Numbered from the stretch's first letter, positions 6,136 to 13,706 are shown. The stretch: DNA of 16,826 bases from an uncultured Prevotella sp. (GCA_934229335.1 CAKQDQ010000044.1:1-16826), one strand, 5' to 3'. The notes: a model not told the origin generated them from the sequence alone. Made by a program: numbers and translations.

Positions 6136-6282
6136 GGGATTAAACGCTCCCTTCACACTGCAAAATTACAAATTTATTTTGAAATTGCAAAAAATATAAG
6201 CAAAAAAATATAAGGAAAGCATGACTATCATGGACGCACTGGAGTAAAGAACCATTTTGTTAACGGCAAGAAAATGGGTAGA
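6136..6282. other. Spacer between the second toxin and the decayed membrane gene
   Basis: AT-rich DNA with only an 8-codon plus-strand frame (ATG at 6222). No open frame of immunity-gene size is visible on either strand. Confidence 0.5.
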
Positions 6283-6610
6283 TTATGCAGAGACTATAAT
6301 AGAGCATGAAACGAACAAGGCGAAAAATGACGCAATGGCAGTTACACCCATAAATATTGTTTCTATTAGACGCCAATCGATGGGGTTGCGTAATAATGGG
6401 TTTATTTGTAAGTATGCCTTACATTCATAAGATAATTTGATGTATTCGACTTTCCCATAACTAAAAATTACGTCCACGAGTCCCTTGCGTTCTAATGAGC
6501 GTACTGCAAGATATTTTGCACCATCAGTAAGCATAGGCGTATCAGTCTCGCCTGCTTGCAACGCACGAATAAGTATTTTTTTCGTCTTTTGTTAACTTTA
6601 TCCTTTCCAT
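6283..6610 (-). pseudogene. Frameshifted paralog of the winged-helix/membrane-anchor gene at 3833-4162
   Basis: From the ATG at 6610 the frame begins MERIKLTKDEK, like MERIKLTKREK of the intact paralog, but hits a stop after about 22 codons. Removing one A from the run of seven (plus-strand T7 at 6576-6582) restores a continuous frame through KILIRALQAGE, L-x-R-K-G-L-V-D, the N-P-I-D-W motif and a C-terminal TM helix (IFMGVTAIASFFALFVSCSII) ending at 6283. Upstream DNA is the 160-bp repeat with the same -7 element (plus 6628-6635). The frameshift may be fixed decay, or the homopolymer may be slippery (phase-variable). Beyond the first 11 residues and the NP-x-DW/TM end, the two copies differ strongly. 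Confidence 0.72.
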
Positions 6611-6747
6611 ACTGTATATTTTTGCTACAAAGATAGTACTTTCAATTTACGTTTGATGTTAAATTATAGTTAAAAACACGATACAGCATTACAAAGTCTT
6701 ATAAATTTTACTATATTTGCAACTGTTTACAAACAATATTATTACAG
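6588..6747. repeat. Divergent-promoter repeat, copy 2 (partner 4140-4300)
   Basis: Near-identical to 4140-4300, including the minus-strand TATCTTTG and plus-strand TATATTTG elements. It ends abruptly at 6747, where 195 bp present in copy 1 (4301-4495) are missing, so the plus-strand promoter faces a gene remnant. Confidence 0.92.
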
Positions 6748-6870
6748 GCCAACGAGGCACAAGCATTAGCTGTGAAGAACTACGAGAAGCAGTACGGTCT
6801 AAAGGATGGCAAGGCGATACAAAAGCCTGAGCCAGCGATGAAAACTAACAAGAATATGATAAGGGCGTGA
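6748..6870 (+). pseudogene. Remnant of the scaffold-like gene
   Basis: Starts at a codon matching residue 59 of the 4322-5023 protein and reads ANEAQALAVKNYEKQYGLKD, then G-K-A-I-Q-K-P-E-P, before diverging into a short tail with a stop at 6868-6870. Codons 1-58 and everything after about residue 88 are absent, and there is no start codon at the junction. Confidence 0.8.
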
Positions 6871-6894
6871 TTGTATTACAATCACGCCCTTATC
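6858..6894. terminator. Perfect 17-bp hairpin at the island's right end
   Basis: Arms 6858-6874 (gataagggcgtgattgt) and 6878-6894 pair exactly around a 3-nt loop. Neither side has a strong U run, so it may be a weak bidirectional terminator or another kind of inverted repeat. It lies between the last phage remnant and the conserved RNase E/G gene. Confidence 0.55.
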
Positions 6895-6984
6895 GCATTA
6901 CAATCCCTATGTGATTGCAAGACGAATAAGGCACTATTGCGATGTGCCCTATAAGCCTTGTCTCTACTAATAATTAAGTGTATA

Positions 6985-8556
6985 TTATATGTCTGTATCT
7001 TGTTTCATGTCTATATATTCTCCTTTGGAATTATAGAAACGATATTCCAAGAAAGCGAGTTCTTGAGATTCTATTACACTTATCCCCCAACCGTATTTGA
7101 ACTGCCAACGTCGCTTAATGCTTAGCAGTCCTTTGTTGAGATAAGCTGCCACAAAGGGGTGGACATATAGTGTGAAGTTTTTCTCGCCAACCTTGTTTAC
7201 AAGATAATCTACCTTTTGTGCGAGCATATCTGTAAACAGGATACTTGGCTGAATGGTACCTTTACCAAAGCAACAGGGGCAAGTTTCTTCTACTCTTACG
7301 TCCATTGCAGGACGTACTCTTTGGCGCGTTATTTGCATAAGCCCGAACTTAGACAGAGGCAGGATGTTGTGGCGTGCTCTATCTTTCTGCATATTTTTAC
7401 ACATACGTTCGTAGAGAAGCTGCCTGTCTTCCGCCAGGTTCATATCAATAAAGTCCACAATGATAATCCCCCCCATATCTCGCAGTCGAAGTTGTCTTGC
7501 CAGTTCGTCTGCTGCTCCAAGATTTACGTCTAAAGCGTTTGCTTCTTGTCCATTTACACCTCTTGCTCTATTTCCACTATTCACATCTACAACGTGCATA
7601 GCTTCCGTGTGTTCAATAATGAGGTAAGCACCATGTTTATAGTTAACCGTCTTGCCGAATCCTGATTTTAATTGTTTGGTAACGTTAAAGTTATCAAATA
7701 TGGGGACTTTGCCAGTATACAGCTTGACTATGTTAACACGATCCGGTGCAATTTGTTGAACGTATTGCCTTATTTCTTCATATACTGATTGGTCGTTAAC
7801 GTATATACTCTCGTACGTAGGATTAAACAAATCTCGCAATAATGCCACAGCGCGGCTTGTCTCCTCGAAAACTAATTGTGGATACGTTGAATTTTTTTGT
7901 ACTTTAGTGAGTGTATCCTCCCATCTTTTAATCAACATATCCAGCTCCATCTTTAGATCTTCTCCACGGAGTCCCTCTGCGACAGTGCGTACTATTACGC
8001 CATAGTTGTTAGGTTTGATGGTTTGAATAAGTTGTTTTAGTCTCGCTCTTTCCTCACTGCTCTTAATTTTAGACGAGACATTTACTTTATTACCGAATGG
8101 CATCAAAACAAGATACCTTCCAGCAAACGAGATTTCACATGTCAGACGTGGTCCCTTCGTGGATATAGGTTCCTTAACCACTTGAACCAATACTTCGTCT
8201 CCTACCTTCAGATATGAAGATATAGTACCGTCTTTAGGTAATTCGGGTTGAATGGTAGCTTTAGAAAAAGGGAAAAGCGTCTTGCGGTTGCTATTTACCT
8301 GTTTAAGGTATTTCTCGTATGAGGAATACTGTATGCCCAGGTCAAGATAATGTAGAAATGCATCTTTCTCATAACCTACATCGACAAAAGACGCATTAAG
8401 TCCTGGCATGATTTTCTTTACCTTTGCCACATATACATTACCGACAGAGAATGACGCCTCACGAGGTTCATTTTGATATTCTACTAATTCTTTATCCTCA
8501 AGTAATGCTATGGATATCTCTTTCTCTCTAACGTCGATTATTACTTCACTTGTCAT
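6985..8556 (-). CDS. rng: Ribonuclease E/G family endoribonuclease
   Basis: 523 aa, RNase G-like in size, without the long C-terminal scaffold of enterobacterial RNase E. Residues ~38-130 form the S1 RNA-binding domain (GNVYVAKVKKIMPGLNASFVDVGYEKDAFLH), with an insertion usual in Bacteroidota. The catalytic DNase-I-like part carries VVD324VNSG and the block ARQLRLRDMGGIIIVD368FIDM; the two Asp residues correspond to the Mg-binding pair of E. coli RNase E. The Zn-link is CPCC at 426-429 (family C-P-x-C). The protein cleaves single-stranded A/U-rich RNA, with roles in rRNA maturation and mRNA decay, in the cytosol. The start fits MTSEVIIDVREKE, the conserved N-terminus. It follows HU and the small ribosomal protein gene but is separated from them by a hairpin at 8585-8618. 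Confidence 0.95.
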   Translation of the reverse strand: MTSEVIIDVREKEISIALLEDKELVEYQNEPREASFSVGNVYVAKVKKIMPGLNASFVDVGYEKDAFLHYLDLGIQYSSYEKYLKQVNSNRKTLFPFSKATIQPELPKDGTISSYLKVGDEVLVQVVKEPISTKGPRLTCEISFAGRYLVLMPFGNKVNVSSKIKSSEERARLKQLIQTIKPNNYGVIVRTVAEGLRGEDLKMELDMLIKRWEDTLTKVQKNSTYPQLVFEETSRAVALLRDLFNPTYESIYVNDQSVYEEIRQYVQQIAPDRVNIVKLYTGKVPIFDNFNVTKQLKSGFGKTVNYKHGAYLIIEHTEAMHVVDVNSGNRARGVNGQEANALDVNLGAADELARQLRLRDMGGIIIVDFIDMNLAEDRQLLYERMCKNMQKDRARHNILPLSKFGLMQITRQRVRPAMDVRVEETCPCCFGKGTIQPSILFTDMLAQKVDYLVNKVGEKNFTLYVHPFVAAYLNKGLLSIKRRWQFKYGWGISVIESQELAFLEYRFYNSKGEYIDMKQDTDI

Positions 8557-8584
8557 GTGGTTCGGTTTTATAGATAAAAAGAAA

Positions 8585-8618
8585 AGGGCAAGCGAATCAT
8601 AAAGAATCGTCTCGCCCT
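8585..8618 (-). terminator. Hairpin with U tract upstream of rng
   Basis: On the minus strand, GGGC...GCCC arms (plus 8586-8589 and 8614-8617) enclose an imperfectly paired inner stem (GATTC/GAATC) and are followed by TTTTCTTTTT. It fits a terminator for the HU/ribosomal-protein transcript, or a leader structure governing read-through into rng, whose ATG is at 8556. Confidence 0.6.
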
Positions 8619-8657
8619 ATCTTCTAAAAAAGAAATTTGAAGCCTCGTCAGCAATTA

Positions 8658-8747
8658 TTATTTGCTCTTATGACGATTCTTTCTCAATCTTTTTTTACGC
8701 TTGTGAGTAGCCATCTTGTGGCCCTTCTTCTTTTTTCCGTTAGGCAT
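8658..8747 (-). CDS. AURKAIP1/COX24-type tiny ribosomal protein (29 aa)
   Basis: Reads MPNGKKKKGHKMATHKRKKR then L-R-K-N-R-H-K-S-K and a TAA stop. It is almost entirely Lys/Arg/His, with the MATHKRKKRLRKNRHK core that is nearly invariant among Bacteroidota and related to the mitochondrial mS38 (AURKAIP1/COX24) domain. Such proteins bind rRNA in the small ribosomal subunit. It is usually missed because of its length. It lies 28 nt after HU on the same strand and is followed by the hairpin before rng, so HU and this gene are probably co-transcribed. The ATG at 8747 is the only plausible start. Confidence 0.9.
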   Translation of the reverse strand: MPNGKKKKGHKMATHKRKKRLRKNRHKSK

Positions 8748-8775
8748 AATTGTTATATTTAAGTGTTATTGAAAT

Positions 8776-9072
8776 TTAGTCAATGGCTGTTACGTCTTCT
8801 CCCTTCATACGCTGCTGGAAGCTCTTAGCGGGCTTGAAGCCTGGGAAATTATGTGCAGGGATTTTAATTGACATTTCCTTTAAGATATTTCTGGCAGTTT
8901 TCTCGGCGCGTTTCTTTACTACAAATGTGCCAAAGCCTCTAAGATATACGTTCTCTCCGCTGCACATGGCATCACGAATAACTTTCATGAGTGCCTCAAC
9001 AGTAACAGTAACATCTTTCTTTGCTACACCAGTAGTAGACGAAATCTCGTTAATGATATCTGCTTTTGTCAT
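8776..9072 (-). CDS. HU/IHF-family histone-like DNA-binding protein
   Basis: 98 aa, close to the usual ~90. MTKADIINEISSTTGVAKKDV is the helical dimerisation start, VYLRGFGTFVVKKRAEKTARN is the G-F-G-T-F signature leading into the beta arm, and IPAHNFPGFKPAKSFQQRM is the arm's return (family V-P-A-x-x-x-x-x-F-K-P-G-K). It compacts and bends DNA as a dimer in the nucleoid. HU and IHF subtypes cannot be separated reliably here. A Bacteroidota promoter (-7 at plus 9162-9169) lies about 90 nt upstream, giving a leader of roughly 80 nt, and the next gene downstream is the 29-aa ribosomal protein. Confidence 0.95.
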   Translation of the reverse strand: MTKADIINEISSTTGVAKKDVTVTVEALMKVIRDAMCSGENVYLRGFGTFVVKKRAEKTARNILKEMSIKIPAHNFPGFKPAKSFQQRMKGEDVTAID

Positions 9073-9161
9073 TGTTAATTTTGTACGTTTGTTCTTGATT
9101 TAATTTTACTATCTTCTGTGCTGTGGTCAACATGAACGTTCTTCATGTGCCAAAGTGTTTG

Positions 9162-9194
9162 CAAAGTTACAAAAAAAAAGTAATGTACGAAAAT
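9162..9194 (-). promoter_or_regulatory. Promoter of the HU gene
   Basis: TAACTTTG on the minus strand (plus 9162-9169) is a full match to TAnnTTTG, and a TTTT/TTTC stretch lies about 20 nt further upstream. The 5' leader to the ATG at 9072 would be about 80 nt, long for a Bacteroidota gene. No hairpin is evident in it. Confidence 0.6.
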
Positions 9195-9249
9195 GTTTTA
9201 CATTTTTTTTGTTGCTTACTGCCTAAATTATTGAAAATAAGGTATAAAA

Positions 9250-9690
9250 TCAGGAAAAAGCTGCTGGCAGGAGCTCTTTTACAGACTCTGCTACTAACAC
9301 TTCATTGGCTGATAACATGATAATCTTTATATTATTGTTAAAGCGGTTTTCACATTCAAGAAGTGCTTGTCTGCACATACCACATGGGGTAACAATATCG
9401 GGCGTAAGTGCTTTTCCCTTGGCTGACGCGGCAAGTGCAATAGCTGTTACTGGCACGTTAGGATATAGGTTTTGAGCAGTTGCCAACGTAGATCTTTCTG
9501 CGCATATTCCGACAGGATAAGACACATTCTCTTGATTGGCTCCCTTTACCATTTTGCCGTTACTGAGCTTCACTGCAGCTCCAACGCTATAGTGACTGTA
9601 AGGAGAATAGGAGAGAGAGATGGCCTCTATTGCCATCTTTGCCAGTTCTTGTTCTTCCTCATTCAGTTGCGTTATTATTGTTTTCTTCAT
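9250..9690 (-). CDS. cdd: Cytidine deaminase
   Basis: 146 aa, slightly longer than the typical ~130 of homotetrameric bacterial cytidine deaminases. YSPYSHYSVGAAV (28-40) precedes N-x-E-N-V-S-Y, the substrate loop. C63-A-E65 and P-C103-G-M-C106-R-Q supply the three Zn-binding cysteines and the catalytic glutamate. It hydrolyses cytidine and deoxycytidine to uridine and deoxyuridine in pyrimidine salvage, in the cytosol. The start ATG at 9690 lies 32 nt inside the upstream lipoprotein gene, so translation is probably coupled. It is the last gene of the exonuclease-rlmI-tilS-lipoprotein-cdd run. Confidence 0.95.
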   Translation of the reverse strand: MKKTIITQLNEEEQELAKMAIEAISLSYSPYSHYSVGAAVKLSNGKMVKGANQENVSYPVGICAERSTLATAQNLYPNVPVTAIALAASAKGKALTPDIVTPCGMCRQALLECENRFNNNIKIIMLSANEVLVAESVKELLPAAFS

Positions 9691-11155
9691 CTTTGTCTAC
9701 TACTTTGTTTGTTTCATAGCATCCCATATCTGGTTTTTCTTTACTACGCGCATTACCTTTCCTGTCTTCTGGAAGCACTGTCGCAGGGTTAGCTGCGCCT
9801 ATAGCAGCAGTACCTTCCTTGGGTGTAAAATCATAGAAGAAGTAATCTGTGTCAAATAACTTGAAACTGTTTCTCCCGTTGGTCAAAGTGTCTTTAACGT
9901 CTTCGAAGATACAGTTGTCAAAGGTTATATGTTCGCTACTTTCTGTTTGTGGAGTTCGCAAGATGCAATACGAAAAGTCTACAGCCATGACAGAGTCGAC
10001 CGATGATGCTGTGCGATAAATGACATCATCATTATATCCTTTTATAATGCTATTTTTTACATTTAGGTTTAATGGAATGATATTCCCGCCTTCAGAATTA
10101 CCAAACACTAACGCAGGTCCTCTGTTTGCATCAAAAGGATAATATTGCGCAATGGTAGAGTTGTTTATGTTTAGTGTTCCACCAATAACTGCTACACATG
10201 TGTCTTGGGTATTACTAACTTGAGTGTTATCAATGGTTATGTTGCCGTTGACGGCTTTAATGCCATTGCCTTTTATATTGTGTATTGTTGTATTGGATAT
10301 AAGCAACTTAGAAAGTGTGGGGGTGTCTGACGAGTCACAAACGATGGCATTTGTTGCTCCATGCAAATCAGTAAACCTAATCTCATTGTCATAAGAGTTT
10401 GACGAAAAATGTATGCCTCCCCATTGCCCAGGATTGTTGTCGTATGTAAGATTGCTAACCATACGGTCTAACCTGTCACATCTCAAAGTTATCTCTTTGT
10501 TAACTTCTCCTTTTGCTTTCAAAGTTCCATCTATTTGCAGTCCTGCTTCGTTATGAAAGTATATGGTAGTGCTTGGAGCGACTGTCAGAGTTACTCCATT
10601 AGGTACTCTCAAATTGCCATAGATTACTACTGGTTTTCCATGTAGGTTGCTTATGACGGTATCGTTATTCAATACGACATCCTTAAGAAGATATGCATCC
10701 CACGACCATGCTTTTAAGTTTATTTTCTGGCTTACTCCACTTTCAAGTGTGAACAGCAAATCGTCCGAAATTAACTTGGGCAGGGTATCATTGTTGTTAG
10801 CGGATGTCAGTTCTACAAAAACGCGTAGAGAGTCATTCTGCCTTAACTCTAAGTCGTTTACCTGCCAACCCGTTTTTTCTCCCAAATATGACCCATTGAC
10901 ATTAACCCTGAAACCTGTCTGGTTTCCGTTTTTCAGTCTGACATTGGTTATCCTTATGCCGTCACCTGAATGATTGTACACCATCTGCACTTTGTGAGGT
11001 GACGGTATTGTAGAGAATACTGTGTCAAGGCATATTGTATCCACCCCGAACGTCAACCTGTTGGTTGTTGATGTCGTGAAAGAGTCGTCATCCGAACAGG
11101 CAACAGAAGTGACTATAACGATAATGTAGAATATGGATTGGAAAAACTTATTCAT
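9659..11155 (-). CDS. Surface-type lipoprotein with right-handed beta-helix (pectate-lyase-like) fold
   Basis: 498 aa. Residues 1-19 are a signal peptide ending TSVA before Cys20, a lipobox. The mature start CSDDDS is acidic, like the lipoprotein export signals that send Bacteroidota lipoproteins to the cell surface. Residues ~40-170 are beta-rich; ~175-420 carry repeated short I/V/N-rich strands (NLTVAPSTTIYFH-like, KGNGIKAVNGNITIDNTQVS, LNINNSTIAQY), typical of parallel beta-helix domains. The tail has DMGCYE and an acidic/Asn end. No catalytic triad or lyase residues stand out, so the function is open: glycan binding, adhesion or envelope upkeep. It overlaps tilS by 4 nt (ATGA) and cdd by 32 nt, so it is translated with housekeeping genes. 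Confidence 0.82.
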   Translation of the reverse strand: MNKFFQSIFYIIVIVTSVACSDDDSFTTSTTNRLTFGVDTICLDTVFSTIPSPHKVQMVYNHSGDGIRITNVRLKNGNQTGFRVNVNGSYLGEKTGWQVNDLELRQNDSLRVFVELTSANNNDTLPKLISDDLLFTLESGVSQKINLKAWSWDAYLLKDVVLNNDTVISNLHGKPVVIYGNLRVPNGVTLTVAPSTTIYFHNEAGLQIDGTLKAKGEVNKEITLRCDRLDRMVSNLTYDNNPGQWGGIHFSSNSYDNEIRFTDLHGATNAIVCDSSDTPTLSKLLISNTTIHNIKGNGIKAVNGNITIDNTQVSNTQDTCVAVIGGTLNINNSTIAQYYPFDANRGPALVFGNSEGGNIIPLNLNVKNSIIKGYNDDVIYRTASSVDSVMAVDFSYCILRTPQTESSEHITFDNCIFEDVKDTLTNGRNSFKLFDTDYFFYDFTPKEGTAAIGAANPATVLPEDRKGNARSKEKPDMGCYETNKVVDKDEENNNNATE

Positions 11156-12504
11156 AATGTTGAGCTTTTGTCTATATAACGCACTGTCATTACATTTATT
11201 GTGTTCTCATTACACGCTACTTTTTGTGAGACACGTTCTCCTATAACCCATATTACTGTTCCCGAAGCGTCTTCTATTAATAATTGCTTTGAACGCTGAA
11301 AGTAGTTTTTCTTCCTGTCGGTCATGTAGTCGCTGACAAGCTTTGCGCCCTTCATGCCAAACGGAGTGAATTTGTCTCCTTGATTGTATTTTCTCACGGT
11401 TACGGGAAATTTAACCTTGTCAGCATCAATAGTTATGAAATTTGCATCACGGCTTGGTGCAAAATCATGAGTACGCTTCTTTATTGTTATAGAAATGTTA
11501 TAATGACTGTTATAAAGGTTGTAGTGCCCCTCCTCTGGCAGTGATATTGGAGTACCGTATTGCTCGTCTACGTTTTTACCTATTATAAATATGTTTCTAT
11601 CCGATGCGATAGTATAATCTTCCGCACGCCAAACTCTGCCAGATTGAACATTTATGTTATCATATATATTCTTTATCTGCTTGGAAGCGAAATTATACTT
11701 CTTTAGTATTTCGTATAAGACGGTCTCTGGTGACGGTTGTTCCGCTAACGATTCTCTTTTAATGATAACATATTCGCCTTTTGTTTCTACACATTCCTCA
11801 ATACTTTTTGATATAGCATCATTTACTATCTTAGCAGATTCAGAAACATTCTCAATAGTTCGTGCTATATTTTCCACTACCGCTGGGTTAATTTCTTTTA
11901 GCATAGGGATAATATTTAGGCGTATCTTGTTTCTTGTAACGTTGTCTACAAGATTAGAGCTATCTGTAACGTAGTCTTGTTTTAGGGTGAGAAGATAGTC
12001 AAGTATTTCTTGTCGACTAACCTCAAGCATTGGTCGTATTATTTTTCCGTTACGAGGTTGTATGCCTTGTAGTCCCTTAATTCCAGTTCCTCGCAGTAGA
12101 GCCATGAGTACAGTCTCTACATTGTCGTCACGATGATGCGCAACTATAATGTCTGCTGCGTATATGGCTTTTCTTAACTGCTCAAAGTAAGAATAGCGTA
12201 GGTCGCGCGCAGCCATCTCTATGCTGACGTGCTTTTGCTTAGCATACAGCATAGTATCGAAATGTGCCAAATGTAGTGGCACATTCAATTTACTGCATAG
12301 CTCTTTACAAAAGTTTTCATCGCGATTACTTTCCTTGCCTCTAAGATGAAAATTACAGTGTACAGCGTGTACCTTATACTGAAGTTGCAGCATTATCCTA
12401 AGTAAGCATACAGAATCTGCTCCACCTGATAACGCTACAATATGTATTGCGTCTTTGTCTAATGAAAGATGTGTTTCTATGTATTTCTTTATTCTGTTAA
12501 GCAT
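11152..12504 (-). CDS. tilS: tRNA(Ile)-lysidine synthetase
   Basis: 450 aa, full length for the three-domain TilS. SGGADS at 26-31 is the PP-loop ATP-binding motif. HCNFHLRGKESNRDENF and AHHRDDNVETVLMALLRGTG are catalytic-domain motifs (the D-D-x-x-E-T block). The C-terminal domain carries RKYNQGDKFTPFGMKGAKLV, the tRNA-binding R-x-x-x-G-D-x-x-x-P-x-G-x-x-G-x-K signature. The enzyme converts C34 of the tRNA-Ile CAU anticodon to lysidine, switching it from Met to Ile decoding; it is usually essential. It lies 26 nt after the methyltransferase gene and shares ATGA with the next gene. Confidence 0.96.
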   Translation of the reverse strand: MLNRIKKYIETHLSLDKDAIHIVALSGGADSVCLLRIMLQLQYKVHAVHCNFHLRGKESNRDENFCKELCSKLNVPLHLAHFDTMLYAKQKHVSIEMAARDLRYSYFEQLRKAIYAADIIVAHHRDDNVETVLMALLRGTGIKGLQGIQPRNGKIIRPMLEVSRQEILDYLLTLKQDYVTDSSNLVDNVTRNKIRLNIIPMLKEINPAVVENIARTIENVSESAKIVNDAISKSIEECVETKGEYVIIKRESLAEQPSPETVLYEILKKYNFASKQIKNIYDNINVQSGRVWRAEDYTIASDRNIFIIGKNVDEQYGTPISLPEEGHYNLYNSHYNISITIKKRTHDFAPSRDANFITIDADKVKFPVTVRKYNQGDKFTPFGMKGAKLVSDYMTDRKKNYFQRSKQLLIEDASGTVIWVIGERVSQKVACNENTINVMTVRYIDKSSTL

Positions 12505-12530
12505 AATTTCATCTTAGAAATATCTACGTC

Positions 12531-13706
12531 TTATTCTACATACAACACAAGTCCCTTTAGGTATTCTCCTTCTGGGTGGTATATGTTGATAGGGTGATCG
12601 GCAGGTTGGTGTAGTTGATGAAGAATACGAACGTTTCTACCAGCTTGTGCAGCCGCTGTAAACACAGCGTTACGGAAGTTGTCTTTTGTAACAACCTGCG
12701 AGCAAGAAAACGTGAAGACAATACCGCCTGGTTTTATTTTCTCGAATGCCTTGACATTTAGCCTTGTATATCCTTTTAATGCATTGCGCAATACGCTTCG
12801 ATGTTTGGCAAACGCTGGTGGATCGAGTATAATGAGGTCATAGTTACTTCCTGCTCTGTCAAGATATTTGAACGCGTCTTCACAGAATGCTTCATGGCGC
12901 TTGTCACCAGGGAAGTTTAACCCCACATTTCTATTTGTCAGTTCTATCGCCTTTGCGGAGCTATCTACAGAATGTACAATTTCTGCTCCTCCACGCATTG
13001 CATAGAAAGAGAATCCGCCCGTATAACAGAACATATTAAGGACTTTCTTGCCTTTAGCAAACTTCTCTAATAGAGATCTGTTTTCCCTTTGGTCCACAAA
13101 GAAACCTGTTTTTTGTCCCCTTAACCAATCTACGTGGAACTTCAATCCGTTCTCTAATGCTACATCTTCGTCTGTCTCGCCATATAAGAATCCGTTTTCC
13201 TGTCCAAGGTCTGCCTTGAAGGGTAGGGTAGTCTCACTTTTATAATAAACATTCTTTATTCGATTGCCCATCACCTTTATTAGTTCTTTGGCGATAATTT
13301 CTCGACACAGATGCATACCTACACTGTGAGCCTGCATTACTGCTGTGTTGCCATAACAGTCAATAATAAGCCCAGGCAGATTGTCACCCTCACCGTGAAC
13401 TAATCGATATGTGTTGTTGATAGGATTATCTGCTATTCCGATACTAATTCTCATCTTCAGGGCAGATGATAGTCTCGAATTCCAGAAATTGGCGTCTATG
13501 GGTTCGTCATTGAACGTCAAAATTCTAACAGCGATGCTCCCAATCTGATAATGTCCTTTTCCTATAAAACTTCCATCGCTACAGACAACATTTACAATGT
13601 CACCCTCTGAAATATCTTTGTCCATTCTTTGTATTGCTCCTGAGAATACCCATGGATGAAAACGCTTCAAACTCTCTTCTTTGCCTCTTTTTAAGTATAT
13701 ATTCAT
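12531..13706 (-). CDS. rlmI: Class I SAM-dependent rRNA methyltransferase, RlmI-like
   Basis: 391 aa. Residues ~1-75 form a PUA RNA-binding domain (HPWVFSGAIQ ... GDIVNVVCSDGSFIGKGHY). Then come the EEHAD-like region and GLIIDCYGN, and the Rossmann methyltransferase: DQRENR, VLNMFCYTGGFSFYAMRGGA (SAM motif I), EDAFKYL and LIILDPPAFAK (target-base motif). C-x-Q-V-V appears near the end (FSCSQVV). This organisation is that of RlmI (YccW), which makes m5C1962 in E. coli 23S rRNA. Orthology in Bacteroidota is assumed from the domain order, so the methylated position is not certain. Its stop is 26 nt before tilS, and a 63-nt gap separates it from the exonuclease. Confidence 0.9.
   Translation of the reverse strand: MNIYLKRGKEESLKRFHPWVFSGAIQRMDKDISEGDIVNVVCSDGSFIGKGHYQIGSIAVRILTFNDEPIDANFWNSRLSSALKMRISIGIADNPINNTYRLVHGEGDNLPGLIIDCYGNTAVMQAHSVGMHLCREIIAKELIKVMGNRIKNVYYKSETTLPFKADLGQENGFLYGETDEDVALENGLKFHVDWLRGQKTGFFVDQRENRSLLEKFAKGKKVLNMFCYTGGFSFYAMRGGAEIVHSVDSSAKAIELTNRNVGLNFPGDKRHEAFCEDAFKYLDRAGSNYDLIILDPPAFAKHRSVLRNALKGYTRLNVKAFEKIKPGGIVFTFSCSQVVTKDNFRNAVFTAAAQAGRNVRILHQLHQPADHPINIYHPEGEYLKGLVLYVE

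Noticed and set aside
656..6900. A complete, inducible Mu-like prophage
   Set aside because: No transposase, integrase, terminase, portal, major capsid, tail or lysis genes are visible; only MuF, scaffold-like and fiber-like pieces remain.
656..6900. CRISPR array or integron attC cassettes
   Set aside because: No short regularly spaced repeats are seen, no integrase is present, and the hairpins are terminator-like and unrelated to one another.
9472..9859. Plus-strand open frames opposite cdd and the lipoprotein gene
   Set aside because: Both minus-strand genes have clear motifs, and these frames give Cys/Phe/Ser-rich sequence typical of antisense shadows.
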